The notes below the pieces were generated by a model. The model did no database searches. It saw nothing but the letters and a program-made list of their open reading frames with translations, and had not been told where the DNA came from. Source: Aquabacterium sp. CECT 9606 (lineage in GTDB: Bacteria; Pseudomonadota; Gammaproteobacteria; Burkholderiales; Burkholderiaceae_C). From it: DNA of 64,000 nucleotides. Position 1 is the first letter of the stretch; each line of letters starts with the position of its first letter. The stretch lies in assembly GCF_918741295.1 (NCBI RefSeq), contig NZ_CAKKNB010000002.1, positions 124,001-188,000 of the forward strand, in the 5' to 3' direction. A program made the position numbers and the translations under genes. Shown here one piece after another: positions 41,194-50,516 of the stretch.

Positions 41194-43311
41194 TCAGCCT
41201 TCTTCGGCTGATTCCTCGTTGTTTTGCGCAGTCAACTGCTTGGCGTAGCTGTCCAGCAGGGCCAGCAGGCGTGCCACGTCCAGGGGCTTGGTGAGGTAAT
41301 CCAGGAAACCACGCGCGCGCGCGGCGGCGATCTGGTCGGGCATGGCGTCTGCCGACAAGCCCACGCGCGGGATGCCTGCGGTTTCGGCCCGGCGTGCCAG
41401 CACATCCGAGACGTCCAGGCCGCTCATGTCGCCCAGGTGCATGTCCAGCAGCAGCAGGTCGGGCGGGCAGGCGCGGGCCATCTGGATGGCCTCGGCGCCA
41501 TTGCGCGCCACTTCCATGTGCCACTTGGGCCGCATGTGCATGACCTGGCGCACCAGCTCCACGTTGACGACGTTGTCCTCGGCGTACAGCAGGGTCAGGG
41601 TGCCGGGGTTGAGCGCGTCGAAAGCGCCGAAGCCCGAACGGCCGCCCAGGCGTCCCGCGATGGAATCGGCCGCTTGCGGTTGGGGATTGAGAGCGGCGGG
41701 CAACCAAACCCGGAAGCTGGAGCCGATGCCAATCTGGCTGCTGATCTCAAGCCGGCCACGCATCAGGTCGATCAGGCGCTTGACGATGACCAGGCCAATG
41801 CCCGTGCCCTCGACCGAGGTGCGTTCGGCGCCCAGGCGGTTGAAGGGCTCGAACAGGTGGGCCTGCTGCTCTTCGCTCAGGCCCCGGCCCGTGTCGCTGA
41901 CCGTGATGACCACGTACGAGCGCACACCCTGGGCCTCGATCATGACGCGCCCACCGGGCTTGTTGTACTTGACGGCATTGGTCATCAGGTTGACCAAAAT
42001 CTGGCGCAGGCGCACCTGGTCGGCTTTGACGAAGAGGTCTTCGGCGGGCGGGGTCAGCAGCAGCTGCACATCGCTTTGGGTGACCTGGTTGCTGACCAGG
42101 GCGACGGCCTCTTCCAGCACGCCGGACAGGCGCTGCGGCTCCAGGCTCAGCGGCAGGCCGCCGGCCTCGATGCGGGACAAGTCGAGCACGTCGGTCAGCA
42201 TGGCCAGCAGGTGGGCGCCCGCGCGTTCGATGTGGCTGACCTTCTTGCGCTGGATGTCGTTGATCGGGTTGGTGGGGTCCACGCGCAGCAATTGCGCGAA
42301 GCCCAGCATGGCGTTCAGAGGCGTGCGCAGCTCATGGCTCATGCGTGACAGGAAATCGGTTTTTTCCTTGTTGGCGCGTTCGGCGGCCTTGGCCGAGTTC
42401 ATGGCCTCTTCGAACTGGCGGCGTTCGGTGATGTCTTCGCTCACGGCCACGAAGTGCAGCGGCTGGCCCTGGGCATCGCGGACCAGCGCGGTCGACAGCA
42501 TCACCCACACCGCTTGCCCATCGGGCCGCACATAGCGTTTCTCAAGGCTGTAGCGCTGGCGCTGCCCTTCCAGCGCCGAGGCGGCCATCGCTTCGTCGGT
42601 GGCCAGATCGTCAGGGTGCGTGATGTCGTGGTGGTGCAGTTGCAGCAACTGCTCGCGCGTGCGGCGCGTGATCTCGGTGAAGCGGTGGTTGGCGTCCAGG
42701 AAGCGGCCACCCACTGACAGGCGAACGATGCCCACGCCCGCAGCGTCGAACAATTGGCGGTAGTGGTCTTCGGTGCTGCGCAGCGCCCCGCGGGCGATGG
42801 CCAAGGCAGTGAGGGCTTCGCGCTGGCGGTGCTCGGCCTGCCAGGCCGCGACGCTGCTGGCCAACAGCGCCAGCGCAGGCGTCAGTTGCCGGGTGATCAG
42901 GTCGCTGTAACCGCCAGGGCGATTGGCCAGCCCCACAATGCCGATCAACTGGCCACCGCGAAGCAGGGGTTGGGCCATCAGGTTCTGCACGCCCTTGATG
43001 GTCTGGCTGTCCACCTGGTTGTTCACCACCGGGCCGCCCGTGTCGAGCACGGTGGCCCACAGGGTGGAGGGTGCCTGGCGGGGATCGTTGGGCCAGACCA
43101 GCGGGCCGGCGCTGTGCAACTGCAACTGGCCCGAGGCCGCATCGACCAAGTCGCCGATGAAGCCGCAAGGGCTGCTGGTGAAGACCATCAGCTCGGTCAA
43201 CTGGGCCTGGACCAGATCCCACCCGGACATGCCCCGGCCGTCCACGGTGGCCAAACGGCTGAGAAACTGGACGGCGGTGTCGTTGGGGTCAGGATCTGAA
43301 GGGCTGTGCAT
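41194..43311 (-). CDS. GAF-PAS hybrid sensor histidine kinase with C-terminal receiver
   Basis: Cytosolic hybrid kinase of about 705 residues without membrane segments. Order: GAF domain (about 20-165; GVQNLMAQPLLRGGQLIGIVGLANRPGGY), PAS-PAC (about 185-310; FLDANHRFTEITRRTREQLLQL, AVSEDITERRQFEE), HisKA (SHELRTPLNAMLGFAQLL), HATPase (NLMTNAVKYNKPGG, DTGRGLSEEQQ, GTGIGLVIVKRLIDLM) and a receiver (LLYAEDNVVNVELV, LLLLDMHLGDMSG, YLTKPLDV). The start is unsure: ATG 43311 is used, but 43407 would overlap the end of the upstream diguanylate cyclase gene. It follows two GGDEF genes and may signal through them. Confidence 0.9.
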   Translation of the reverse strand: MHSPSDPDPNDTAVQFLSRLATVDGRGMSGWDLVQAQLTELMVFTSSPCGFIGDLVDAASGQLQLHSAGPLVWPNDPRQAPSTLWATVLDTGGPVVNNQVDSQTIKGVQNLMAQPLLRGGQLIGIVGLANRPGGYSDLITRQLTPALALLASSVAAWQAEHRQREALTALAIARGALRSTEDHYRQLFDAAGVGIVRLSVGGRFLDANHRFTEITRRTREQLLQLHHHDITHPDDLATDEAMAASALEGQRQRYSLEKRYVRPDGQAVWVMLSTALVRDAQGQPLHFVAVSEDITERRQFEEAMNSAKAAERANKEKTDFLSRMSHELRTPLNAMLGFAQLLRVDPTNPINDIQRKKVSHIERAGAHLLAMLTDVLDLSRIEAGGLPLSLEPQRLSGVLEEAVALVSNQVTQSDVQLLLTPPAEDLFVKADQVRLRQILVNLMTNAVKYNKPGGRVMIEAQGVRSYVVITVSDTGRGLSEEQQAHLFEPFNRLGAERTSVEGTGIGLVIVKRLIDLMRGRLEISSQIGIGSSFRVWLPAALNPQPQAADSIAGRLGGRSGFGAFDALNPGTLTLLYAEDNVVNVELVRQVMHMRPKWHMEVARNGAEAIQMARACPPDLLLLDMHLGDMSGLDVSDVLARRAETAGIPRVGLSADAMPDQIAAARARGFLDYLTKPLDVARLLALLDSYAKQLTAQNNEESAEEG

Positions 43312-43390
43312 GGATCTGGGGACAGACACCACCGGGCTTGACAGCCGAGCCTCGGGAGGTGGTGTACCCCAGGGCTCAGGCCCAACTGTC

Positions 43391-44551
43391 TCACACTTGT
43401 CGGGCATCGGCCAGCGAGTTTGCCTGGTCGGTGGCGGCGGTCTGGGCCAGCCGGGCCACGGTGCGGTTGCGGCCCTGCGCCTTGGCGGAGTACAAGGCCT
43501 GGTCGGCGCGTTCCAGCGTTTCGTGCAGAGGCTCGCCGCTGGGGTGGTCCGTCAGGCCGGCAGAGAAGGTCACGGGCAGGCCACTGGCCCGGGGGCCGTT
43601 CTGGTGGCGCTTCAGGCAGGTGGCCACGCGCAACAAGGCCGCCTGGGCATCTCCCGGGTGTTCGTTGGGCAAGAGCAGCAGGAACTCCTCGCCGCCCCAG
43701 CGGGCCAGCACGTCGGTCTGGCGCAGGACTTCCAGCGCGGCCTGCGCGAACTCCTTGAGCACCAGGTCGCCCATGGCGTGGCCGTGCTGGTCGTTGACGC
43801 GTTTGAAGTGGTCCAGATCGATCAAGGCCAGGCAGAAAGGCTCATGGGTGCGCAGTTGCAGCGCGGCTTCTTCCTCGATGCGCTGCTGCATGTGGCGGCG
43901 GTTGACCAGGCTGGTCAGCTCATCGCGCGAGGCCACCTCTTGCAGCAAGGCGAAGGCGTGGGCCAACTCGGCTTTCTGCTCGATGAGCCGGGCGCGCATC
44001 TGGCTGACGTAATAGGCCACGCCCGACACGGCGGGCAGCGTGCTGGCGGCCAGCACGAAACGGATGAACTCCAGGCGTGCATCAATGTGGGGATTCTGCC
44101 GGGTCATGATGGTCATGATGACGCCCAGGCTGGCCACGGTGAAGATCCCCAGGATCACCACCTCGCGGGCCTTCAGCGAGAACATGCCGAACACCAGCAC
44201 CAAGGCCACCAGCATCAGCACCGAGCTGCGCACTTCGCCGGCGATCATGTAGGCCCACAGGATGGCCACGGTGGCGTACAGGCATTGCGGCAGGTCCATG
44301 CCCGGGTTGCCCAGCCGCGAGGACCAGTCGGTGCGTACCAGCAGGTAGAAGGTGCCCATGCCGACCCAGATGTAGGTCATCAGCCACAGGCCTTGCTGGC
44401 GCTCGACCAGGCCGATGTCGATGGCGAACAGCAGCAGCAAGGAGCTGATGCTGTAGCCATAGAAGGCGATCATCGCCAAGGTCACGCGCATGCGGACCTT
44501 GCGTTCGGTGCCCAGGATCAGGTCACCGATGCGTTTCAGGGCGGGGTGCAT
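43391..44551 (-). CDS. Membrane diguanylate cyclase (GGDEF), downstream copy
   Basis: A 386-residue c-di-GMP synthase. About six hydrophobic segments occupy residues 22-195, followed by a short coiled stretch and a GGDEF domain (about 205-365) with DELTSLVNRRHM, active site GGEEF, and an inhibitory I-site RQTD five residues before it, so product feedback is expected. It lies 25 bases after the next gene upstream (44577-45767), a paralogue of the same build, and just before a hybrid kinase; the three form a likely operon. Confidence 0.93.
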   Translation of the reverse strand: MHPALKRIGDLILGTERKVRMRVTLAMIAFYGYSISSLLLLFAIDIGLVERQQGLWLMTYIWVGMGTFYLLVRTDWSSRLGNPGMDLPQCLYATVAILWAYMIAGEVRSSVLMLVALVLVFGMFSLKAREVVILGIFTVASLGVIMTIMTRQNPHIDARLEFIRFVLAASTLPAVSGVAYYVSQMRARLIEQKAELAHAFALLQEVASRDELTSLVNRRHMQQRIEEEAALQLRTHEPFCLALIDLDHFKRVNDQHGHAMGDLVLKEFAQAALEVLRQTDVLARWGGEEFLLLLPNEHPGDAQAALLRVATCLKRHQNGPRASGLPVTFSAGLTDHPSGEPLHETLERADQALYSAKAQGRNRTVARLAQTAATDQANSLADARQV

Positions 44552-44576
44552 GGATGGGTGGGTCGGCGCGCCCCGT

Positions 44577-45767
44577 TCAGCTCATGGTGCCGGAAGCGCT
44601 GGGCTGCGCGAGCGCTTCCTTGGCGGCCTGGATGTCTTGCAGCTCGACAGGGCTGGCCTGGATGACGGTGCGGTTGCGGCCGTCGCGCTTGGCCTTGTAG
44701 AGCGCCTTGTCCGCCCGCTCGATGCACACGTCCAGCCGCTCGTTGTCGCAATAGCCGGTCAGGCCCGCCGAAAAGGTCGGGGCCAGGCCTGGCTGGCTGG
44801 GCGCCATGGTCACGCTGGCCAGGTGGGTGCGGATGCGCTCCAGGCCGATGTTGGCCAGCGCGGGCGAGGTGTCGTTGAGCAGCAGCAGGAATTCTTCACC
44901 ACCCCAGCGGGCCAGCACGTCGGTGTCGCGCATCACTTTCTGCGCTTCTTCGGCGAAGTGGCGCAGCACCTCGTCGCCCACACCATGGCCATAGGTGTCG
45001 TTGACGCGCTTGAAGTGGTCGATGTCCAGGATGGCCAGGCAGAAGCGGTGGTGGCCAGAGCGCTCCAGGCGCTTTTGGTGTTGGCCCAGCACGTCCAGCA
45101 TGTGGCGGCGGTTGACCAGGCCGGTCAGCTCATCGCGGGTGGCCAGCACCTGGATGCGGGTCAGGGCCTCGGCCAGCTCGTTCTTTTGCGCTTTCAGCTT
45201 CTCGCGCATGTTGCTCAGTTGCACCGCCAGCGACGAGATGGTGGGCACGATGGCCACGGTCATCCAGAAGTGGGCGAACTCCAGCTTGAAGGGGTAGTGG
45301 ACGGGATCGATCTGGATCTTGATGGCCATGGCGATGCCGATGATCACCACGGTGTAGGCCCCCGCAATCATGGCGCCCTTCGCCTTGAGGTTGAAGATGC
45401 CGAACACCAGCACCAGGGCCAGCAACATCATGGTGGAGCCGTGCACGGGCCCGGTCAGCGCATACGCCCCGACGATGATCGTCAAGGAAGACAAGATCTG
45501 CGGCAAGGTGAGCGAAGGGTCCTTGAACCGGAGGTTGACGCCCGAGCGCAGCACCGCGTACCAGAACACGATGTTGCCGATGCAGGCGGCCGACAGCACT
45601 TTGGCGTCGTCCAGCTGCATGTAGCCCACGTAATAGGCGTAGATCTGCAGGCCGATGCACAGGAGGTAAACCGTGGCGGCCATGAGGGAGCGCTTGATCC
45701 GCAAGCGTTGCTTGGGGTCTGCGCCGAACGCCGCGATGAAGAGCCACTTGAGTGCAGGTGATCTCAT
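44577..45767 (-). CDS. Membrane diguanylate cyclase (GGDEF), upstream copy
   Basis: A 396-residue c-di-GMP synthase with about six N-terminal hydrophobic segments (29-210) and a GGDEF domain containing RDELTGLVNRRHML, active site GGEEF and I-site RDTD at the canonical spacing. It shares the membrane-domain pattern (MLLALVLVFGIFNLKAK vs MLVALVLVFGMFSLKAR) and GGDEF with its downstream neighbour, indicating tandem duplication followed by divergence. It is the first gene of the putative operon; GCCGAAAC preceded by TTAAG at 14 bases (about 45795-45830, minus) is a weak sigma-28-like promoter. Confidence 0.93.
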   Translation of the reverse strand: MRSPALKWLFIAAFGADPKQRLRIKRSLMAATVYLLCIGLQIYAYYVGYMQLDDAKVLSAACIGNIVFWYAVLRSGVNLRFKDPSLTLPQILSSLTIIVGAYALTGPVHGSTMMLLALVLVFGIFNLKAKGAMIAGAYTVVIIGIAMAIKIQIDPVHYPFKLEFAHFWMTVAIVPTISSLAVQLSNMREKLKAQKNELAEALTRIQVLATRDELTGLVNRRHMLDVLGQHQKRLERSGHHRFCLAILDIDHFKRVNDTYGHGVGDEVLRHFAEEAQKVMRDTDVLARWGGEEFLLLLNDTSPALANIGLERIRTHLASVTMAPSQPGLAPTFSAGLTGYCDNERLDVCIERADKALYKAKRDGRNRTVIQASPVELQDIQAAKEALAQPSASGTMS

Positions 45768-45861
45768 GGGGGGTTACATGTTGTATGTCATGTGTTTCGG
45801 CAGCAATCGGGCCAGCTTAAGAGCAAAGTGAGGATTCAAATTTCTTGAATTAGGGCGTTAA

Positions 45862-45895
45862 CCGGGTTCAACCCCGGCGATTACCTACGCGGTAA
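45862..45895. promoter_or_regulatory. Inverted repeats in the divergent GGDEF / cytochrome b561 promoter region
   Basis: CCGGG-TTCAAC-CCCGG (45862-45877) and TTACC-TACGC-GGTAA (45881-45895) lie 40-70 bases upstream of the cytochrome b561 start in a divergent intergenic region. They could be operators for one or both transcripts. No protein can be assigned. Confidence 0.35.
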
Positions 45896-45934
45896 GCTGT
45901 GGCCATTGCCTCTTATCTGCCAAAGGCTCAGAAC

Positions 45935-46483
45935 ATGAACGCGAAGGGACGCTACACCGGCTTTGCCATCACCCTGCACTGGTTGCTGGCCGTGGCCATC
46001 CTCACGGCTTTCGGCGTGGGGCTGTACATGACGGGGCTGGGCATGTCGCCCACCAAGCTCAAGCTGATCAACTGGCACAAGTGGGCGGGCGTGTCCATCC
46101 TGGTGCTGTCGGCGGTGCGCTTGCTGTGGCGCTTGACGCACCGACCGCCCGCGCTGCCGGCCAGCATCGAGCGTGCCATGCCGGGCTGGCAAAAGCTGGC
46201 GTACCACGGCACCCATTGGCTGATGTATGTGCTGTTTTTCGCGGTGCCCTTGATTGGCTGGGCTTACAGCTCGGCGCACGGCTACCCCATCGTGTGGTTT
46301 GGCGTGTTGCCCTTGCCTGATTTTGTGCCGGTGGACAAAGCCCTGGCCGAAGCCATCAAGCCCTGGCACCAGATTTCGGCCTTTGCCCTGATCGGCCTGG
46401 TGGGCCTGCACGTGGCGGCCGCCCTCAAGCACCACTTCATCGACCGCGATGGCCTGCTGCTGCGCATGCGTCCCGGCCGCTGA
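45935..46483 (+). CDS. Cytochrome b561 family protein
   Basis: A 182-residue inner-membrane di-heme protein with four membrane segments. Candidate heme ligands are the histidines in TLHWLLA, NWHKWAG, YHGTHW and GLHVAAALKHH, plus KPWHQ. It likely passes electrons from the quinone pool to a periplasmic acceptor. AAAGG is 9 bases before ATG 45935. Two YceI genes follow at 28 and 30 bases, the yceJ-yceI-type arrangement seen in many proteobacteria. Confidence 0.92.
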   Translation: MNAKGRYTGFAITLHWLLAVAILTAFGVGLYMTGLGMSPTKLKLINWHKWAGVSILVLSAVRLLWRLTHRPPALPASIERAMPGWQKLAYHGTHWLMYVLFFAVPLIGWAYSSAHGYPIVWFGVLPLPDFVPVDKALAEAIKPWHQISAFALIGLVGLHVAAALKHHFIDRDGLLLRMRPGR

Positions 46484-46511
46484 TCCACTTTCACCCCAAG
46501 GATCTTTTGAC

Positions 46512-47084
46512 ATGAAACGATTGTTTGCCTCTGCCTTGGCCACCGTGGCCCTGGCCACCATCGCCGTGCCTCAACTGGCCCGCGCCGATCAGACCTTGCT
46601 GCCCGCCCAAAGCGAGATCACCTTCGTGGCCAAGCAGCTGGGCGTGCCGCTGGATGGCCGCTTCAAGCGCTTCGCCGCCCAGGTGGCGTTTGATCCCAAG
46701 GCCTTGCCCGCCAGCAAGATCGCCTTCCAGATCGAGCTGGGCAGCGTGGCCGTGAACGCCGACTCCGACGCCGAGCTGGTCAAACCCGAGTGGTTCAACA
46801 CGGCCAAGTTCCCCAAGGCCACCTTCCAGTCCAGCGCCATCAAGGCCCTGGGCGGCGGGCGCTTTGAAGTGGCCGGCAAGCTGGCCATCAAAGGCACCGC
46901 GAAGGATCTGGTGGTGCCCGTGCAACTGACCCAGGCCGGGGCGCTGACCACGGCCACGGGCACCTTTGGCATCAAGCGCCTGGACTTCAAGATCGGCGAT
47001 GGCGACTGGGCCGACCCGTCGGTCGTGGCCAACGACGTGCAAGTCAAGTTCAAACTCGTTCTGCAAGGCGTTCCCGCGCTTTGA
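46512..47084 (+). CDS. YceI family periplasmic protein (first copy)
   Basis: A 190-residue secreted lipocalin-like protein: signal peptide MKRLFASALATVALATIAV cleaved near ARA|DQT, then a YceI barrel (SEITFVAKQLGVPLDGRFKRF, KFPKATFQSSAIKAL, AGKLAIKGTAKDLVVPV, WADPSVVANDVQVKFKL). YceI proteins bind polyisoprenoids; in this context they probably work with the b561 partner. AAGGA precedes ATG 46512 at 10 bases. Confidence 0.93.
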   Translation: MKRLFASALATVALATIAVPQLARADQTLLPAQSEITFVAKQLGVPLDGRFKRFAAQVAFDPKALPASKIAFQIELGSVAVNADSDAELVKPEWFNTAKFPKATFQSSAIKALGGGRFEVAGKLAIKGTAKDLVVPVQLTQAGALTTATGTFGIKRLDFKIGDGDWADPSVVANDVQVKFKLVLQGVPAL

Positions 47085-47114
47085 TCCCTTTCATTCACCC
47101 TGAGGAACCCGACC

Positions 47115-47690
47115 ATGAAGAAGCTTTCCCTGACCCTGCTGGCCGCCACGGCCGCTTTGGCTGCCGCCGCCGTTCACGCTGAACCGGCCACCTACGCCAT
47201 CGACCCGACGCACACCTTCGTCACCTTCGAGGCCCAGCACTTCGGCACCTCGACCAACCGTGGCCGCTTCGACAAGAAATCGGGCAGCATCTCGCTGGAC
47301 AAGGCCGCCAAGACCGGCAAGGTCGATGTCACCTTGGACACCGACTCGATCAACACGGGCACGGCCCCGTTTGACCGCCACCTCAAGAGCAAGGATTTCT
47401 TCAACGTCGAAGCTTTCCCCAAGGCCACGTTCGTCAGTGACAAGCTGGTGTTCGAAGGTGAGAAAGTCACGGCCGTGGTGGGCACCTTGACATTGCTGGG
47501 CAAGCCCCAGACCGTGACCTTGAAGGCCCACAACTTCAACTGCTACCAGAACCCGATGCTCAAGCGTGAGGTGTGCGGTGGCGACTTCGACACCACCATC
47601 CAGCGCAGCGATTTCGGCATGACCTATGGGCTGCCGGGCATCCCCAACGACATCCACCTGGTCATCCAGGTCGAAGCCGTCAAGCAGTGA
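47115..47690 (+). CDS. YceI family periplasmic protein (second copy)
   Basis: A 191-residue secreted YceI protein: signal peptide ending near VHA|EPA, then YAIDPTHTFVTFEAQHFGTS, GRFDKKSGSISLD, FPKATFVSDKLVFEGEKVTAV, LTLLGKPQTVTLKAHNFNCY and RSDFGMTYGLPGIPNDIHLVIQVEAV. This is closer to the E. coli YceI than the first copy is. Two cysteines (NCY and VCGG) are present that the first copy lacks. It ends convergently 4 bases from a hybrid kinase gene. Confidence 0.94.
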   Translation: MKKLSLTLLAATAALAAAAVHAEPATYAIDPTHTFVTFEAQHFGTSTNRGRFDKKSGSISLDKAAKTGKVDVTLDTDSINTGTAPFDRHLKSKDFFNVEAFPKATFVSDKLVFEGEKVTAVVGTLTLLGKPQTVTLKAHNFNCYQNPMLKREVCGGDFDTTIQRSDFGMTYGLPGIPNDIHLVIQVEAVKQ

Positions 47691-47694
47691 GTGG

Positions 47695-49584
47695 TCAAGC
47701 CGTGACCGAAGGCTGACGCTCGGTGTGCAGGTGGGCCTTGAGCATGGCGCTCAGGTCTTCCTGAGTGAAGGGCTTGGCCAGGTGGTCGTCCATCCCGGCG
47801 GCCCGGCAACGGTCGCGGTCCTGGCTCATCACATTGGCGGTCAGCGCGATCACGGGCAGGCTGGGGCGGCCCTGCTCCTGCTCCATGCAGCGCAGCCGCC
47901 GCGTGGCCTCGATGCCATCCAGCACGGGCATCTGGCAATCCATCAGGACCAGGTCGATGCCGTGGTGCGGCGCACTCAAGGCGGCCAGCGCCTGCTGACC
48001 ATCTTCCACGTGCGTGACCTGCAGGCCCAGCTTGGTGAGGATGGCTTGGGCGACCAGGGCGTTGACCGGGTTGTCCTCGGCCAGCAGCACGTGGCCGCTG
48101 AAGCCCAATTCGCTCATCAGGGGCGAAGGGCGCGTGGCCAGGAAGCGGGTGGGTTCGCTGTTGGTGACGCGCGGTAGCGGCACGTTCAAGGTGAACACCG
48201 AGCCCTGGCCGGCCGTGCTTTCGCACAGGATGTCGCCGTTCATGGCACGGGCAATCTCGCGCGAGATCGTCAAGCCCAAACCGGTGCCGCGGTGGCGGCG
48301 CACAAAGCTGCCATCGGCCTGGTGGAAGGCGTCGAACACCATGGTTTGCTGGTCGGGCGAGATGCCGATGCCGGTGTCTTCCACCCGGAACACCACGCGC
48401 TTGGCGCAGGCGCTGTCGGGGCCATCGTCATCGCAATGGTGGCGTTGCACGGTCACGCGCACGTGGCCCAGGTCGGTGAACTTGATGGCGTTGCCCACCA
48501 GGTTGTGCAGCACCTGGCGCAAGCGCGCCGCGTCGCCAAACACCATGCAGGGCGAGGGCAGTTGCACATCGCGCGTCAAGGGCAGGCCCTTTTCAGCGGC
48601 GGTGACGGCCAGCAGCGACAGCACATCGTCCACCACCGCGTGCAGGTCGAAGGGCGCCTGGTCGATCTGCAGCTTGCCAGCCTCGATGCGCGAAAAATCC
48701 AGCACATCGCTGATGATGCCCAGCAGGTGCTCGCCCGAGCGCTCGATCAGGGCCAGGTGTTCGCGCGATTCATTCAGCACGCCCGGGCGCGGTGGCAGCT
48801 TTTGGCCCACGAGCCGCGCCAGGCCCAGGATGCCGTGCAGCGGTGTGCGCATCTCGTGGCTCATGGTGGCCAGGAACTGGTCCTTGACGGCGCTGTGGCG
48901 CTGCGCGAGCTTGAGCGCTTCGGCACGCTCTTGCGCGATGCGGTCGGTGGTGAAGCGCAGCCACAGCAGTTCGGTGATGCGCCGGGCCGAGCGTTCGCCT
49001 TCCAGCAGCATGATGCCCATCAGCGTCAACAGGCCGCAGCCGCCGAACAGGCCATAGGCATCCTGGCGGGTGAACAGCATCACAGCACTGGGCATCAGCA
49101 TGCTGATGTTGAGGATGCGGTTGGGGCGGGGATCGGCCTGCAGCGCGAAGGTGCAGATGGCACTGGCGCCAATCAGCGATCCCACGATGACGGCGGACAC
49201 GTTCAAATCGTTGACCGGCAGCAACCAGGCGCTGCCCAGCCCCCAGGTGCCCCCCAGCAGGCCGGACATGAGCATCATCTTGCCAAGCCAGTGGGGATGG
49301 GCGCGGTGCTGCGATCGCAGGTAGGCCCGGTAGATGCACAGGCGTACACCGGTCACGCACAGGCACACCACGGCCCAGATCACGGCGCGCCGCCAGCCCA
49401 CCTGCGCGCCAATCAGCGCGGCCAGGGCCACGGAAAAAACGCTGCTGACCAGCTCCACCGGCAAAGCGGCGCCGAACAGCATCCGCACCCGTTCGGCTTC
49501 GATCAGGCGCTTGAGTTGGGGGTCGTCAGGGGTGACCCGCAAAGGGTCCGGCAAGAGCAGCATCGTCTGTTTATCGTCCGGCAT
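47695..49584 (-). CDS. Membrane hybrid sensor histidine kinase with receiver domain
   Basis: A hybrid kinase of about 629 residues. The N-terminus has five or six hydrophobic segments (about 40-200) with almost no periplasmic loop, so it probably senses in or near the membrane. Next come HisKA (SHEMRTPLHGILGLARLVG), HATPase (NLVGNAIKFTDLG, DTGIGISPDQQ, GTGLGLTISREIARAMNG) and a C-terminal receiver (LLAEDNPVNALVAQAIL, LMDCQMPVLDGIE, LAKPFTQED). No HPt is attached. The start is uncertain; a GTG at 49650 would overlap the upstream HDOD gene by 35 bases, while ATG 49584 avoids this. Confidence 0.9.
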   Translation of the reverse strand: MPDDKQTMLLLPDPLRVTPDDPQLKRLIEAERVRMLFGAALPVELVSSVFSVALAALIGAQVGWRRAVIWAVVCLCVTGVRLCIYRAYLRSQHRAHPHWLGKMMLMSGLLGGTWGLGSAWLLPVNDLNVSAVIVGSLIGASAICTFALQADPRPNRILNISMLMPSAVMLFTRQDAYGLFGGCGLLTLMGIMLLEGERSARRITELLWLRFTTDRIAQERAEALKLAQRHSAVKDQFLATMSHEMRTPLHGILGLARLVGQKLPPRPGVLNESREHLALIERSGEHLLGIISDVLDFSRIEAGKLQIDQAPFDLHAVVDDVLSLLAVTAAEKGLPLTRDVQLPSPCMVFGDAARLRQVLHNLVGNAIKFTDLGHVRVTVQRHHCDDDGPDSACAKRVVFRVEDTGIGISPDQQTMVFDAFHQADGSFVRRHRGTGLGLTISREIARAMNGDILCESTAGQGSVFTLNVPLPRVTNSEPTRFLATRPSPLMSELGFSGHVLLAEDNPVNALVAQAILTKLGLQVTHVEDGQQALAALSAPHHGIDLVLMDCQMPVLDGIEATRRLRCMEQEQGRPSLPVIALTANVMSQDRDRCRAAGMDDHLAKPFTQEDLSAMLKAHLHTERQPSVTA

Positions 49585-49615
49585 GCCGGCGACTTGAGCG
49601 ATGCGGGCCGCAGCT

Positions 49616-50446
49616 TCAGGCTTTTTGACGCGCGGTGTTGAGTCGTTCACACACCCGCACGGTGGCCATCTGGAAAGCCTGGAAGTTCATGCCGATCTGT
49701 TGGGTCAGCGGCTCCAGCTTTTGCCACATGGCGGCCGGCTCGGCGGCGGAGACCGGATCCAGCAGCAGGCCGTCCACGGCGGCGCCGATGGTCAGCAGGC
49801 GCTGCACTTGGGGCCGCTCATTGGCCCAGGAGGCCGGGCTTTGCAGGCGGCCACGCACCCCATCGGCCACCTCGCGGGACAGGCCCCACGATTGGCACAG
49901 GGCGGCGCCCAGGGCCGAATGGCTGACGCCAAAGGCGGCGATCTCGGCCTCGGCCAGTTGTTCTTCGTTGGCGCTCTTGCTGTCCAGCGCCGTGTAGCGT
50001 TGGTGGTCGTAGGCGATCAGAACGGCGCGCCCGCTTTCGGCGAACAGGCCGATGGTGTGGGCCAGCCATTGATCCACATCCAGCTGGCGGGCGATGCTGC
50101 CCATGGCCAGGCCACGGATGCCAGCGCGGTCCCAGATCGCCTGCAGCAGCGGGCCGGGCGGGAACGCGCCGCGAAGACCAATCTCGTACGTCAGGCCGGC
50201 GACTTGGGCCATGCCCAGGTAGCGGATGCCCTCGTGCACGGTGTCGACGCGTTTGAGCAGGCCGAACAGCGCCGAGTTGACGGTGCGCACCACGGCCGAG
50301 GACAAGGCCATGTCGTTTTCAATGACCTCGGCCAGTTGCTCGGTGGTGCAATCTTCTTCGGCCATCAACAGCGACAGCTTGACCAGGGTGCTGGGGCAAG
50401 CGGGCAGGTCGATGTTCAGATTGCGCAGGGGGGATTCGATCGTCAT
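49616..50446 (-). CDS. HDOD domain signalling protein
   Basis: A 276-residue protein made mainly of an HDOD domain (CPSTLVKLSLLMAEEDCTTEQLAEVIENDMALSSAVVRTVNSALFG, SHSALGAALCQSWGLS). HDOD proteins resemble HD hydrolases but generally lack catalysis and regulate motility, biofilm or stress circuits. The position where HD enzymes have the metal HD pair reads differently here. ATG 50446 (MTIESPLRN) is preferred. It lies directly upstream of the hybrid kinase and is probably cotranscribed. Confidence 0.85.
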   Translation of the reverse strand: MTIESPLRNLNIDLPACPSTLVKLSLLMAEEDCTTEQLAEVIENDMALSSAVVRTVNSALFGLLKRVDTVHEGIRYLGMAQVAGLTYEIGLRGAFPPGPLLQAIWDRAGIRGLAMGSIARQLDVDQWLAHTIGLFAESGRAVLIAYDHQRYTALDSKSANEEQLAEAEIAAFGVSHSALGAALCQSWGLSREVADGVRGRLQSPASWANERPQVQRLLTIGAAVDGLLLDPVSAAEPAAMWQKLEPLTQQIGMNFQAFQMATVRVCERLNTARQKA

Positions 50447-50516
50447 GGCGGGAGGCACCTTTCACGGTGCAGTCTATGCCTGCCCGCCGCATCGTGAAAG
50501 GGGAAATGCGCCGCCT

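Noticed and set aside
41192-41212. TCAGCC/GGCTGA hairpin as a terminator between flavin reductase and the hybrid kinase
   Set aside because: Short stem, no T-run, and it lies in the kinase coding end.
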